A stretch of DNA of 42,578 nucleotides from an uncultured Gammaproteobacteria bacterium (GCA_903853385.1 CAINTJ010000009.1:1-42578); one strand, 5' to 3'; shown: positions 7,507 to 16,722, numbered from the stretch's first letter. Notes: generated by a model from the sequence alone, not told the origin. Translations and numbers: made by a program.

Positions 7507-9588
7507 TTACTGTTGGAGTGCAGAAAGCGTGATTTCCTCTTCTTCCATAAAAGCATAGTCCATGTTTTTGGTGGGTGCCTGCAAACAATAGCCTTGCACA
7601 AAATCAGCACCCACACTCCACAGAATCGGCAATACATCCATGTCTTCCACCTGCGGCGCAGCCACCTGCATGCCGCGCTTGTGCAACGCGGCAATAAGCG
7701 CTTGCACATTGGCCTTTTGATGCGTGCTGTAGACAATATCGCGCACTACTGATTCGTCAAGGATTACAAAGCCAGGCTGCAGGTTGTCGAGGATGGCGAA
7801 AGGTTCAACCGCAGTCCCGAAATGGCTGATGGCGGTCAGCAGCCCCAGTTTGCTGGCGTTGTGGGAAAAAGCGCAGGCGTTATCAGCATTGCCGTGAAAG
7901 TCGATTTCGCTCAGGTCCAGCACCAGCCGGTGTGCCGGGAAACGGTGCAGCACCAATTGCTCGCCCAGCCAGGGCAGAAAGGTCTGGCTGGTCAGGGTGT
8001 TGCTGGTGATGTTGAGAATGAGGGAGTCGGTATTGGCAGTGATCTCACGCGAGGCAAGCAGCAGGCTCACCACCATGCGATCTATGGCTTCGCCCATGCC
8101 ATTGAGAATGGCCAGTGGTAAAAACGCCCCGGGGCGCAGCTCATTGCCTTCCTTGTCGATCATGCGGATCAACACTTCATAGCCGTGATTGCTGCCACCT
8201 TTGATCGGCACAATCGGCTGGTAATAGAGTGCGAAGCGTTTTTGCTGCAGCGCTTCTGCCAGATAGTCGAGCATGTCGCGGGCATTGGGGGCGGTCATAT
8301 CCAGCACTTCCTGCTGTGGGGAATTGTCCGAGTAATTGACCCCGGACGACAGCCAGTTGCGGGCACGCAGCAGAATGGTATCAGAATTGGGCGCATGGCC
8401 ATTGATCAGAGCCATTCCCACATCGCAATGCAAGGTCAGCGAGTTGGGCATCGCGGCGGACAAGTAGCTGTTGCAGCGCTCCTTGATCATCGACACCAGT
8501 TGCAGGGTGTCATCGGGGTTGCCGGTCGCCATCAGCAGGCCGAATTCCGCATCTGCAAGCCGGCCCACATGGTTACCCTCGCCCGGCAAGGCTTGCAGGA
8601 ATTGAGCGATGTCATTGAGCAATAAGTTGGTATTGGAGAGGCCGATCACTGCTTTGAGCTCATCAAAATCGGAAATCTCCAGTACCACCAGGGTGCTGAA
8701 CATGCCCAGTTGCACGGCCTTGCGGATGGCCGCATCCAGCATGGCCAGAAAATGCCCGCGATTGGCCACGCGGGTGACCAGATCCTGGTTGCTGAGGCGG
8801 GCGACGGTTTCGCTATAGGCCTGGTTGCCGGCAGTGGCTGCAGCGCGCAGCTGCAGGCATTGCTTGCCATGGTAGTCCACCGGCACCAGGTGCAGCTCGG
8901 CCGCTTGCTCGCTGTTGTCACCACACAAAATGCGGGTGGTCAGGTTTTGTTCGGCGGCAGCGGCCAGTCGCAGCACGGACTTCATATGTTCGCGTTCGCC
9001 CACAGCCAGCAGGTTTAAAAAAGGTTTTACCTTGATGGCAGCTGCATTTTCATAGCCGAAAAAGCGCGCGTATTCGTCGTTGCAATACAAATGCACGCCA
9101 TCCTGGATGTAGCTGATCGGGGTGGTGCTGGTGGCGAGCAGAATATCGTAGCGCTGCTCGAGTTCGTGTTGTGACATTTCCAGCCGGCGCAACTGGCGCT
9201 GCAACTGGTAGTGGCGGGCCGCACGTTGCACGCTGAGCACGAGGTAGCGCGACTGCGTCTGGGCCACGACATCGTGGACGCCGAGCCGGAACAGTGGCAA
9301 GGGGTCAGTGACGATGGCGCTGGTGGTAACCAACAAGAGCGGGATATCCTGTTCGTGCTTGGCCAGCAACGCGATGACATTTTCCAGTGTGATCCTGCCG
9401 TTGTCGTAACACACCAGTACGTCCCATTGATCCCGGGTGAGCAAGAGCGCCAGTTCAGCTTCGGTCAGCGCATTGGCAGCACGCAACGACACATGCTCTT
9501 GCCGCAACGAGCTGATCAGCAGATTGGCAGTCTGGTGTTCATCCGCAACGACCAGCAAATGTGTAATGGCGAGTTTGCTAGTTTCCAT
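7507..9588 (-). CDS. fimX: FimX-like c-di-GMP receptor (REC-PAS-GGDEF-EAL)
   Basis: A 693-aa protein almost the size of Pseudomonas FimX and with the same order: receiver-like (1-125), PAS (145-255), GGDEF (260-420) and EAL (435-680). The receiver is degenerate: the phospho-acceptor position in DVLVCYDN is Tyr61. The GGDEF motif is replaced by ADAEF (345-349), so cyclase activity is not expected. The EAL signature reads EVL (471-473), as in FimX, whose EAL domain binds c-di-GMP tightly but hardly cleaves it. In the known family this protein acts at the cell pole to control type IV pilus assembly and twitching. It lies between epmB and the HAMP/cyclase-homology gene on the same strand. No clear ribosome-binding site is seen before the ATG. 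Pilus genes are not in the window. Confidence 0.85.
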   Translation of the reverse strand: METSKLAITHLLVVADEHQTANLLISSLRQEHVSLRAANALTEAELALLLTRDQWDVLVCYDNGRITLENVIALLAKHEQDIPLLLVTTSAIVTDPLPLFRLGVHDVVAQTQSRYLVLSVQRAARHYQLQRQLRRLEMSQHELEQRYDILLATSTTPISYIQDGVHLYCNDEYARFFGYENAAAIKVKPFLNLLAVGEREHMKSVLRLAAAAEQNLTTRILCGDNSEQAAELHLVPVDYHGKQCLQLRAAATAGNQAYSETVARLSNQDLVTRVANRGHFLAMLDAAIRKAVQLGMFSTLVVLEISDFDELKAVIGLSNTNLLLNDIAQFLQALPGEGNHVGRLADAEFGLLMATGNPDDTLQLVSMIKERCNSYLSAAMPNSLTLHCDVGMALINGHAPNSDTILLRARNWLSSGVNYSDNSPQQEVLDMTAPNARDMLDYLAEALQQKRFALYYQPIVPIKGGSNHGYEVLIRMIDKEGNELRPGAFLPLAILNGMGEAIDRMVVSLLLASREITANTDSLILNITSNTLTSQTFLPWLGEQLVLHRFPAHRLVLDLSEIDFHGNADNACAFSHNASKLGLLTAISHFGTAVEPFAILDNLQPGFVILDESVVRDIVYSTHQKANVQALIAALHKRGMQVAAPQVEDMDVLPILWSVGADFVQGYCLQAPTKNMDYAFMEEEEITLSALQQ

Positions 9589-9651
9589 GTGTTGTTGTTG
9601 TGTCTCGCGTGGTTGGGGTCTGGCTGGTTCCAGTCACATTTTGAAAAAAAA

Positions 9652-10674
9652 TTACAACATGATCTTATGGCGCTCGTGCGGCAACTCTCTCACCAATTTA
9701 GGCACCAGATAGCCCGGCAGCCCGGCCTGCATCGCGCCGATCAGGGCCAGCGCCTCCGGTTCTGGCACATCAAAATGCGCAGCACCGTTGACCTTGTCCA
9801 GCATGTGAAGATAGTACGGAAGCACACCAGCTGCAAACAAGCGTTGGCTGAGTTCGATAAGTGCGTCAGTGCTGTCGTTGATGCCGGCGAGCAGCACGCT
9901 TTGGTTGAGCAGATGCACACCGCAGGCGCGCAGCCGTTGACAGGCCAGGTCAACCTCGCTGTCGAATTCCCGGGCATGGTTGGCATGAATCACCATCACC
10001 ACTTGCTGCGGCAGCTCGCCCAGCAAGCTCAGCAAAGTCGGGTCGATCCGGTCCGGCAGCAGCAGTGGCAGGCGGGTATGTAGCCGGATGCGCCGCAGGT
10101 GCGGGATCACAGCCAGCCGTTTCAGCAAATAGTCCAGATGGCTGTTGGAGATCGCCAGCGGGTCGCCGCCACTGAGAATCACTTCTTCTATAGTAGTGTC
10201 GCTGGCGATGTAATCGAGGCTTTGCTCCCAGCCGGCCCGGCTGGGCCGGTTGTCGGCATAGGGAAAATGGCGGCGGAAACAATAGCGGCAATGGATCGCG
10301 CAGTTCTGGGTGGTGATCAGCAGCACCCGGCCCTGGTATTTGTGCAGCAGGCCCGGCACCGGGTTGGTAGTGCTTTCTGCCAGCGGATCGTTCACATAGC
10401 CGGGTACAACCTGCAATTCGGCGGCCAGTGGCAATACCTGCAACAGCAGCGGGTCACGGGCATCGCCCTTGCGCATGCGCCCGGCATAGGCGCGGGTCAC
10501 CCGCATCGGGAAGTCCTTGAGGGCCGCCAACGAATAGCCGGTAGCCGCCGGTGTTAGCTGTAATAATTCCAGCAATTCCAGCGGGTCGGTGAGCAGATCG
10601 GCCAATTGTTCCTGCCAGCCGGGCCGGTAGGAGAGGGGGATAGTTCGCAACATGGCTGCATTATAGTCTGCCAT
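9652..10674 (-). CDS. epmB: EF-P beta-lysylation protein EpmB (lysine 2,3-aminomutase-like radical SAM)
   Basis: Converts (S)-alpha-lysine to (R)-beta-lysine for attachment to elongation factor P. The 340-aa product (start MADYNAAM; a second ATG at 10704 is possible) has the radical-SAM cluster motif with Cys125, Cys129 and Cys132 in [15 protein letters not shown], then the GGDP motif of the KamA family. The C-terminal block [10 protein letters not shown] contains the likely PLP lysine. The close of the protein ([12 protein letters not shown]) matches EpmB rather than true lysine aminomutases, which are longer. It is divergent from efp, and epmA follows efp, so the complete modification pathway is encoded here. 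A T-run directly follows the stop codon, but I see no hairpin before it. Confidence 0.92.
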   Translation of the reverse strand: MADYNAAMLRTIPLSYRPGWQEQLADLLTDPLELLELLQLTPAATGYSLAALKDFPMRVTRAYAGRMRKGDARDPLLLQVLPLAAELQVVPGYVNDPLAESTTNPVPGLLHKYQGRVLLITTQNCAIHCRYCFRRHFPYADNRPSRAGWEQSLDYIASDTTIEEVILSGGDPLAISNSHLDYLLKRLAVIPHLRRIRLHTRLPLLLPDRIDPTLLSLLGELPQQVVMVIHANHAREFDSEVDLACQRLRACGVHLLNQSVLLAGINDSTDALIELSQRLFAAGVLPYYLHMLDKVNGAAHFDVPEPEALALIGAMQAGLPGYLVPKLVRELPHERHKIML

Positions 10675-10741
10675 CTGGCTTCCACCCATGGCCACGGGTA
10701 TCATGCGCCCCTTTATTTGTGCGCGTATTGCCGAGGTTCAC

Positions 10742-11314
10742 ATGGCTGTTTATTCCACCAACGAATTCAAGCCCGGTTTGAAAGTAATGCTGGATAACGA
10801 TCCTTGTTCCATTCTTGAGAACGAGATGGTCAAACCCGGTAAAGGCCAGGCCTTCAACCGGGTGCGTTTGCGCAACCTGCTCAACGGCCGCGTATGGGAG
10901 CGTACTTTCAAGAGTGGCGAAACCCTGAACGGCGCCGATATCTCCGAATCCAGCATGGAATATCTCTACAACGACGGCGAGTTCTACCATTTCATGAAAA
11001 CCGATGGCAGCTTCGAGCAGATCGCCGCCGACAAGAACGCGGTGGCGGATGCGCTGAACTGGCTGAAAGAACAGGACCAGTACGTTGTGATGGTCTGGAA
11101 CGACGCGCCGATTTCGGTCACTCCGCCCAACTTCGTTGAAATGGAAGTGGTGGAAACCGACCCGGGTCTGCGTGGTGATACCGCGACTGGCGGCACCAAG
11201 CCGGCCAAGCTCGCGTCCGGCGCGATGGTAAAAGTGCCCTTGTTCGTTGAACGTGGTGACATCCTGAAAGTCGACACCCGCACCGGCGAATATGTGAGCC
11301 GCGCGAAAAAATAA
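10742..11314 (+). CDS. efp: Elongation factor P
   Basis: A 190-aa translation factor that relieves ribosome stalling at polyproline stretches by entering the E site. The start [17 protein letters not shown] is supported by GAGG just upstream; an earlier in-frame ATG at 10688 would add 18 residues not seen in the family. Lys34 in KPGKGQAF is the beta-lysylation site, consistent with epmB and epmA on either side. The central and C-terminal OB domains are complete, ending with the typical [14 protein letters not shown]. It is followed after 42 bases by epmA on the same strand, a likely two-gene operon. Confidence 0.97.
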   Translation: MAVYSTNEFKPGLKVMLDNDPCSILENEMVKPGKGQAFNRVRLRNLLNGRVWERTFKSGETLNGADISESSMEYLYNDGEFYHFMKTDGSFEQIAADKNAVADALNWLKEQDQYVVMVWNDAPISVTPPNFVEMEVVETDPGLRGDTATGGTKPAKLASGAMVKVPLFVERGDILKVDTRTGEYVSRAKK

Positions 11315-11356
11315 CACCTGCTGCGGTGGGCGATTAAGGGAGCACAGAGGCAAGCT

Positions 11357-12325
11357 ATGCACTGGCAACCCACCGCAAGCAACAGCATGCTGGCAGCACG
11401 CGCGGCGCTGAACGCGCAGATCCGCAGTTTCTTCGCCGCCCGCGATGTGCTCGAAGTGGAAACTCCTCTCATGTGCCACGCCAGTGGCACTGATCCCAAT
11501 CTGCATCCGGTCACGGCAGCCTATCAGCCTTATCCGCACGCGCAGCCGCAAACCCTGTATTTACAGACCTCGCCCGAATTCGCGATGAAGCGCTTGCTGT
11601 GTGCCGGCAGTGGCGCCATCTTTCAGTTGTGCAAGGCGTTCCGCAATGGCGAAAGCGGTGGCCGTCACAATCCCGAGTTCACGATGCTGGAGTGGTATCG
11701 CCCCGGTTTCTCGCTGAGCCAGCTAATGGATGAAGTGGAAGCATTGCTGGTGACGGTGCTGCCGGCTGGCAACACCCAGATGCAACGCCTCAGTTATCGG
11801 CAACTGTTTCAGCAGGCGCTGGCCATTGATCCGCACACGCTGCCGTTGGCAGAACTGCAAACGCTGACGCTGACCCACGTGCCGGTCGCTGCGGAGGCGG
11901 CGACCAGCAGGGGCGGGTGTCTGGATTTGCTCTATGGCCATGTGATTGAGCCGACGCTGCTTGAGCCGGTCTTTGTTTATCACTATCCGGCTGAGCAAGC
12001 GGCGCTGGCGCGTGTGACCAATGACGAACAGGGTCAGCCGGTCGCCTTGCGGTTTGAGCTGGTAATGCAAGGCATGGAGCTGGCCAATGGCTATGACGAA
12101 CTGGTGGACGCCGCCGAACAGGCGCGCCGTTTCATTGCAGATCAGCAAGCACGGCAGCAGCAACAGTTGCCTCACATCGCCGCCGATCAATACTTGCTGG
12201 CAGCGCTGGCTGAAGGCATGCCGGCGTGCGCCGGTGTGGCGCTGGGTGTGGATCGTTTGCTGATGTTGCAGACCGGTGCCAGCCACATTGATGCAGTGCT
12301 GGCATTTCCGCTCATGCGTGCGTGA
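11357..12325 (+). CDS. epmA: EF-P--lysine ligase EpmA (GenX/PoxA)
   Basis: A 322-aa class II lysyl-tRNA-synthetase paralogue without an anticodon-binding domain. It activates (R)-beta-lysine with ATP and transfers it to Lys34 of EF-P. Motif 1 lies around EVETPLM, motif 2 is FRNGESGGRHNPEFTMLEWY and motif 3 is GVALGVDRLLML near the C-terminus. Length is normal for the family (about 325 aa). A GAGG sits a few bases before the ATG. It follows efp in the same direction and converges on psd with only two bases between stop codons. Confidence 0.95.
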   Translation: MHWQPTASNSMLAARAALNAQIRSFFAARDVLEVETPLMCHASGTDPNLHPVTAAYQPYPHAQPQTLYLQTSPEFAMKRLLCAGSGAIFQLCKAFRNGESGGRHNPEFTMLEWYRPGFSLSQLMDEVEALLVTVLPAGNTQMQRLSYRQLFQQALAIDPHTLPLAELQTLTLTHVPVAAEAATSRGGCLDLLYGHVIEPTLLEPVFVYHYPAEQAALARVTNDEQGQPVALRFELVMQGMELANGYDELVDAAEQARRFIADQQARQQQQLPHIAADQYLLAALAEGMPACAGVALGVDRLLMLQTGASHIDAVLAFPLMRA

Positions 12326-12327
12326 AC

Positions 12328-13185
12328 TCAGGAATTGGTTGTCAGCGTGCCCAACTGCTGGCCCATGCGTACCCCCGGGCCCTGACTCAAATCCAGCTGC
12401 CATTGCACCATGCCAGGCCCGAACAGGATGATCGCAGTGGAACCCAGCAGAAAGCGGCCGATTTCACCGCCTTTGCTGATCTGCACTTGCTGCGGCTTGT
12501 AACTTTTCACGGTGATGCCGTCAAAGCCCGGCGCAACTCGCCCCGCCCATACCGTTTCAATTGCCGCCACAATCATTGCACCCACCAGCACCACGGCCAT
12601 CGGGCCGTGGGCAGTGTCGAAGATGCACACCACGCGTTCATTCACCGCAAACAGATTGTCGATGTGGTCGGCAGTGGTCTGGTTGACTGAATAGAGTTTG
12701 CCGGGCACATAGATCATCTCCCGCAATGTCCCGGCGAGCGGGCTGTGCACACGGTGATAGTCCTTGGGTGACAGATAGACAGTGGCGAAAGTACCGTTAT
12801 GGAAACGTTCCGCCCGCAGCGCATCACCGCCGAGCAAAGCGGTGGCGCTGTAAGTCTTGCCCTTGGCCTGGATCATGGTGTCCTCATTGAGGTTGCCAAT
12901 CGCACTCACTACGCCGTCGGCCGGGCATAACACGGCGGCCGCTGAAGCCGGCAGTGGCCGCGCGCCGGGCTTGAGTGCGCGCGTGAAGAAATCATTGAAG
13001 CAGCGATATTGCCGGGGATCTTCCTGCAGCGCTTCCTGCATGTTGACGCCATAGGCCTTGATGAAGCGATCGATGAACTGTTGTTTCAGCCACGACTTTT
13101 CGCTGGCAGCGATCTTGCCCACCAGGCGGGTGAGCATTGCTTGCGGCACCCACTCTTGCAGTGTGATGAAAAAAGGTTGCTTCAT
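12328..13185 (-). CDS. psd: Phosphatidylserine decarboxylase proenzyme
   Basis: Decarboxylates phosphatidylserine to phosphatidylethanolamine at the inner membrane. The 285-aa product (start MKQPFFITLQEW, preceded by CCGGAG) contains CFNDFFTRALKPGARP, DGVVSAIG, the HRVHSPLAG catalytic region and the self-cleavage motif LGST. The serine of that motif becomes the pyruvoyl group after the chain splits into beta and alpha subunits. It follows the rhodanese gene with a 20-base gap on the same strand, and rsgA lies further upstream, an arrangement common in gammaproteobacteria. Confidence 0.95.
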   Translation of the reverse strand: MKQPFFITLQEWVPQAMLTRLVGKIAASEKSWLKQQFIDRFIKAYGVNMQEALQEDPRQYRCFNDFFTRALKPGARPLPASAAAVLCPADGVVSAIGNLNEDTMIQAKGKTYSATALLGGDALRAERFHNGTFATVYLSPKDYHRVHSPLAGTLREMIYVPGKLYSVNQTTADHIDNLFAVNERVVCIFDTAHGPMAVVLVGAMIVAAIETVWAGRVAPGFDGITVKSYKPQQVQISKGGEIGRFLLGSTAIILFGPGMVQWQLDLSQGPGVRMGQQLGTLTTNS

Positions 13186-13205
13186 GGTACTCCGGCACAA
13201 TCAGG

Positions 13206-14018
13206 CTATTTTGCTATCGGCACATCGGGGTGATTGCCCCATTCGCCAAAGGAGCCATGATAGCCCATCACCTGGTAGCCCAGCAGCTTCGCGACCACAT
13301 AGGTGAGGCCGGAACGATGATGACTGTGGCAGTGGGTGATGATCGTATTGCCGGCAGCGATGCCAAGGCTGGCGAGTTTTTCCTGCAGCACCGGCAGCGG
13401 TAACAGCCGCAGATTACGAGTGGGGTCCATCACCTCCAGCCAGTCGAGGTTCACTGCGCCGGGAATGTGGCCGGCCCGCGCCGCGCCGGAGCGCAGGCCC
13501 AGATATTCTTCGCGCGAACGTGCATCCCAGATTTTGATATTCGGATCCTGCAGTGCAGTCAGCACAGTATCGAGTTCAGCAATCACGTCGTTATGCAGTG
13601 CGAGATTCACCGTGGTGGGCTCAACTTCGCGCGCTGCGCTGGTAACCGGATGTTGTTCCTTGTACCAACTGTGCAACCCGCCATCGAGCAGCGAATAGTG
13701 CTGATGCCCGATCACATCCAGCGTCCAGATAAAGCGGCCGGCCCAGCCGCCGCCTTCGTCGTCATAGACCACGATGTGCTGATCAGGGCGATAACCGATG
13801 CGGGCAAACAGCGCAGAGAGCTGGGCCAGCGACGGCAGTTTGCCAGCCGCAGGCGGCAGGCCACTGACCAGTTCGCCGGGGTTGACGTGCACAGCGCCGG
13901 CAATGTGCAGCTGCTGCCAGTTCTGTGGCTGGCACAGATCAATGATCAACAGGTCCGGATGAGGGAGTACCGCTGCCAGCGCAGCAGGTTCAAGCAAGAG
14001 CGGTAAATTCAACGACAT
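13206..14018 (-). CDS. rhdA: Thiosulfate sulfurtransferase (tandem rhodanese), RhdA-like
   Basis: A 270-aa protein of two rhodanese domains: an inactive N-terminal one (about 1-130) and a catalytic one (about 140-270). The active loop is HCHSHHRSG with Cys230. This loop and the residue number agree with Azotobacter/Pseudomonas RhdA, whose loop has the same Cys-x-x-His-His-Arg pattern. It transfers sulfane sulfur from thiosulfate to cyanide or other acceptors and has been linked to redox balance and Fe-S supply. The open frame runs on to 14228, but that part overlaps rsgA and is not rhodanese-like, so I start at MSLNLPLLL. It sits between rsgA (17-base gap) and psd on the same strand, as in Pseudomonas. 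Confidence 0.93.
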   Translation of the reverse strand: MSLNLPLLLEPAALAAVLPHPDLLIIDLCQPQNWQQLHIAGAVHVNPGELVSGLPPAAGKLPSLAQLSALFARIGYRPDQHIVVYDDEGGGWAGRFIWTLDVIGHQHYSLLDGGLHSWYKEQHPVTSAAREVEPTTVNLALHNDVIAELDTVLTALQDPNIKIWDARSREEYLGLRSGAARAGHIPGAVNLDWLEVMDPTRNLRLLPLPVLQEKLASLGIAAGNTIITHCHSHHRSGLTYVVAKLLGYQVMGYHGSFGEWGNHPDVPIAK

Positions 14019-14035
14019 CGACTTCCAACCAGCTG

Positions 14036-15055
14036 CTAAACGCCCAGTGTACTGCGAATGAACAGATAGCTGGCAAGTCGCTGTGGTGAAATTGCGCCAT
14101 TTTCCACCGCGGTGCGCAGTTGGCAGCCGGGTTCCTTGTCGTGCTTGCAGTCCCGAAAGCGGCAGCCAGCCAGAAAGGGCCGGAATTCCACGAACGAGTG
14201 CAGCAGTTGTGTCTGGTCGATGTGCCACAGGCCGAATTCGCGGATGCCGGGCGAGTCGATCAGGTTGCCACCGGCCGGCATATGAAACAGCCGCGCCGAG
14301 GTGGTGGTGTGGCGGCCTTTGCTCTCGCCGGACGACAACACCCCTTCCAGTGTGTTGACGCCGGGCAGCAACGCATTCACCAGCGCCGATTTGCCGACCC
14401 CGCTCTGGCCCACGAACACACTGTTGTTGTCGGACAGGATGAGTTGCAGCTGGGCCAGCCCCTGCTGCTTTTTGCTGGACACTTGCAGCGTGGTGTAGCC
14501 GAGTCCGGCATAGAGCTGCATCATGTCGGACAAGGCCTGGCGATTACTGTCGTCGATCAGATCGATTTTGTTGAGCACCAGCAGGGGCCGGCACCCCATC
14601 AATTCGGCGGCCACAATATAGCGGTCGATCAGGTTGTAGTGCGGTTCCGGGAACGGTGCCACTACCACGGCTATATAGTCGATATTGGCGGCCACCGGTT
14701 TAAGTTCGTTGAAGTTGTTGGGGCGCTTGAGCACGCTGCGCCGCGGGAGGCCCGCCACCACTACTCCGAGCGGGTCGCCGGGCTGCCAGATCACTTCATC
14801 GCCGGTGACCAGCGGTTCGAGATTGCTGCGCTGGAAACAACGGAAGATGCTGCCGCTCGCCTCACCCTCCAGTGCCTCGATGTCCAGTTGTTGCCCGTAA
14901 TGCGAAATCACCAGTCCGCGCTGTTCAGCCCCCAGCTCGGTGCCTTGCAAGGTGGCCTCGGCCCGCGCCTCTTTGCGGGAAGCGCGCTCGGCGTAGGCAT
15001 CCTGTACTTGCTGGACACGCTTGAGCTGACGCTGGTTGAGCTGCTTTTTCTTCAT
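14036..15055 (-). CDS. rsgA: Ribosome small subunit-dependent GTPase A
   Basis: A 339-aa circularly permuted GTPase that helps late maturation of the 30S subunit and release of RbfA. The basic N-terminal helix (KKKQLNQRQLKRVQQVQ) and OB fold precede the permuted GTPase motifs: NKID (G4) comes before GQSGVGKS (G1) and DSPG (G3). The zinc-binding end shows CRFRDCKHDKEPGC. All key residues are present and the length is normal. It is divergent from orn with a 106-base gap and leads a leftward run rsgA-rhdA-psd. Confidence 0.96.
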   Translation of the reverse strand: MKKKQLNQRQLKRVQQVQDAYAERASRKEARAEATLQGTELGAEQRGLVISHYGQQLDIEALEGEASGSIFRCFQRSNLEPLVTGDEVIWQPGDPLGVVVAGLPRRSVLKRPNNFNELKPVAANIDYIAVVVAPFPEPHYNLIDRYIVAAELMGCRPLLVLNKIDLIDDSNRQALSDMMQLYAGLGYTTLQVSSKKQQGLAQLQLILSDNNSVFVGQSGVGKSALVNALLPGVNTLEGVLSSGESKGRHTTTSARLFHMPAGGNLIDSPGIREFGLWHIDQTQLLHSFVEFRPFLAGCRFRDCKHDKEPGCQLRTAVENGAISPQRLASYLFIRSTLGV

Positions 15056-15161
15056 GCGCGCATATTACACGCTGCAGCGCTGGAACCGGGACCATTTAAC
15101 GTTACCCCCAGCCCTTTGACGCGTTACAATCCGGGCTAACCCTATATGTGGAATTCCGGCA

Positions 15162-15716
15162 ATGGACAAAAAGCAGCACCTCATCTGGATCGATCTGGAA
15201 ATGACCGGCTTGTTGCCTGACACCGACCGCATCATCGAGATAGCCACCATTGTCACCAACACCGATCTGCAAGTGATTGCCGAAGGCCCCGTGCTGGCCG
15301 TGCATCAGCCCAAAAGCGTGATGGAAGCCATGGATGACTGGAACACCAAGCATCACGGCCAGAACGGCCTCATTGAGCGCGTCAAGCACAGCCCCTACAG
15401 CGAGCCGGAAGTGGAGCAGATTACCATCGCGTTCCTGCAGCAATATGTCGAACGGGGCTATTCGCCAATGTGCGGCAACAGCATCTGCCAGGATCGCCGT
15501 TTTCTCGCCCGCTACATGCCGCGGCTGGAATCGTTCTTTCATTACCGCAACATGGACGTCAGCACGCTGAAAGAGCTGGCGCGCCGCTGGCGGCCGGACC
15601 TGATGGATGTGCCGAAGAAGGAGAGTACCCACAAAGCCCTCGACGATGTGCGTGAATCCATCAAGGAACTGCAGTACTACCGCGAGCATTTCATCAAGAC
15701 CAAGCGCCCGGACTGA
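15162..15716 (+). CDS. orn: Oligoribonuclease
   Basis: A 184-aa DEDDh 3'-5' exonuclease that finishes degradation of 2-5-nt RNAs and of pGpG, the linear product of c-di-GMP turnover. The metal-binding Asp and Glu lie in WIDLEMTGL, a further Asp is in NSICQDRRF, and the His and last Asp are in [11 protein letters not shown]. Length and ends match the family. Given several c-di-GMP proteins nearby, Orn is directly relevant to this signalling here, although it is an essential housekeeping enzyme in many relatives. Downstream lies the accessory region instead of the expected queG. Confidence 0.96.
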   Translation: MDKKQHLIWIDLEMTGLLPDTDRIIEIATIVTNTDLQVIAEGPVLAVHQPKSVMEAMDDWNTKHHGQNGLIERVKHSPYSEPEVEQITIAFLQQYVERGYSPMCGNSICQDRRFLARYMPRLESFFHYRNMDVSTLKELARRWRPDLMDVPKKESTHKALDDVRESIKELQYYREHFIKTKRPD

Positions 15717-15764
15717 AGCAAGCCGGCTTTGCGTGGGTCGACACGAACAGCAGAAACTTCAGGC

Positions 15765-15792
15765 AAAAAAACGCCCCGTCCGGAGACGGGGC
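15765..15792 (-). terminator. Rho-independent terminator on the minus strand
   Basis: A perfect 8-bp stem GCCCCGTC / GACGGGGC with a 4-base loop is followed, reading leftward, by G and seven T. It therefore terminates minus-strand transcription, not orn. No intact minus-strand gene ends here; the nearest is a decayed reading frame stopping at 15899. It is probably the terminator of that lost gene. Confidence 0.7.
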
Positions 15793-15898
15793 ACAAGAGG
15801 GGGATGCGACCCGAAGCGTTTAACAACAATGTTTTTCCCCTGTAAGTTAAATTACGGCGAGTCGCATGAAAGCTTGAGGTATTACTGGAATCTTTTGC

Positions 15899-16030
15899 TC
15901 AATGATTGAGCCTGACCACTCCCACCTGCGGCATCGCCGCCAGCCCGATATCGCGCGCCACATAGGTCTTGCCGAAGGTAGTGGTCTGTATGTAATGCGA
16001 TGCCGCACCACGCACCAGGCCCAGCCAGCG
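15899..16030 (-). pseudogene. 3' remnant of an unidentified protein-coding gene
   Basis: Minus-strand frame of 43 codons ending in TGA at 15899-15901 and closed upstream by a TAG at 16031-16033, with no start codon of its own in a sensible place. The peptide (RWLGLVRGAASHYIQTTTFG then KTYVARDIGLAAMPQVGVVR then LNH) looks like genuine C-terminal protein sequence, not random translation. The minus-strand terminator lies about 105 bases further on, as expected for the end of a gene. I cannot name the family. Confidence 0.4.
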
Positions 16031-16196
16031 CTACGCCGCACTGTCGGAGTTCATGCAGGATCTGCTGGTGCCGAATGCGCAGCTGTTCGACAACTACCAG
16101 CAGCAGCCGTTGCTTGAAAAGCACCCAGTACGGTTTTGGCAGGGGGTGTCACTGGTGCTGTTGGTGTTGTTGATAATTCAGCGGGCCAGGTATTGA
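16023..16196 (+). pseudogene. 3' remnant of a gene with a C-terminal membrane anchor
   Basis: Plus-strand frame giving a protein-like tail: YAALSEFMQDLLVPNAQLFD, then a Gln-rich turn, then a hydrophobic anchor VSLVLLVLLIIQ and a basic end ARY before TGA at 16194-16196. Upstream the frame soon meets a TAA (15993-15995), so the gene body is missing. An internal ATG at 16052 could make a 47-aa single-membrane-span peptide, but no ribosome-binding site supports it. It abuts the opposed fragment at about 16022-16030, which suggests a deletion or rearrangement joint. Confidence 0.35.
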
Positions 16197-16209
16197 AGCG
16201 CCTGACGTA

Positions 16210-16707
16210 TTAGTAGTGCACGAACATTAGAAGGTAGCAGTAAAAGTTGTGAGTTGAATGAATGAGCAAGGAGGACTCGAATGCAATGCGCCTGGAAGTG
16301 CTTCGTTTTAACCAGTACAGATACGAGTAGTTTAAGACGAAACCCAGGAAGATGGTGTTGAGCGCGGAAAGGGTGCTGTTGCGGAGGTGGCTGGCTGCAA
16401 AAATTAAAGTCGTTAAAGCTATGATCCAGTTTGTTCTGATTCTCAATCTCTGGAGAATATTAATAACAATACCTTGATCGAATGTTGTTTCCAGTAGTGG
16501 GGTAAGGATAGTGTCAGAAATAAACTCTTGAAAAGGTTTGTGGGGCAGCGCCAAAAAAGGTTTTGTAAGAAACAGGTTTAACCCATCAACCATATATCTA
16601 TACGAAAATCCTACGATCAGTGATAACGTGAAAGTCAGAAAGGATGCGGCAAGGCAATATTTGTAGAAGTTGAGGCTATCAAGGTAAGCCCGATATATTT
16701 TTATCAT
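16210..16707 (-). CDS. CPBP (CAAX protease/Abi) family membrane protein, candidate immunity protein
   Basis: A 165-aa membrane protein (start MIKIYRAYL) with about four hydrophobic segments. The three CPBP motifs can be aligned: motif 1 is PLLETTFDQG (E73 kept; the second Glu is T74 and the Arg is Q78), motif 2 is FAASH (F103, H107) and motif 3 is HSTHN (H150, N154). Loss of the second Glu and the Arg suggests weak or no protease activity. Members of this family act as immunity proteins for double-glycine bacteriocins in Gram-positive bacteria, or as prenyl-protein-type proteases. It directly follows the 64-aa GG-leader peptide gene, so self-immunity or peptide maturation is a reasonable inference. 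An AGGAGG lies 19 bases before the ATG inside a hairpin; otherwise the ribosome-binding site is weak. The stretch is visibly more AT-rich than its neighbours. Confidence 0.65.
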   Translation of the reverse strand: MIKIYRAYLDSLNFYKYCLAASFLTFTLSLIVGFSYRYMVDGLNLFLTKPFLALPHKPFQEFISDTILTPLLETTFDQGIVINILQRLRIRTNWIIALTTLIFAASHLRNSTLSALNTIFLGFVLNYSYLYWLKRSTSRRIAFESSLLIHSTHNFYCYLLMFVHY

Positions 16708-16722
16708 GGCAGACTCTAAAGA

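Noticed and set aside
10661-11551. 296-codon minus-strand frame over efp
   Set aside because: Antisense to efp and the start of epmA, both certain; no family features.
14019-14228. 70-residue N-terminal extension of the rhodanese
   Set aside because: It overlaps the end of rsgA and has no rhodanese-like sequence; the shorter start gives the standard RhdA length and Cys230.
15717-15900. Possible glycine tRNA genes after orn, as found in some relatives
   Set aside because: No cloverleaf, T-loop GTTCGA-type motif or CCA end is visible.
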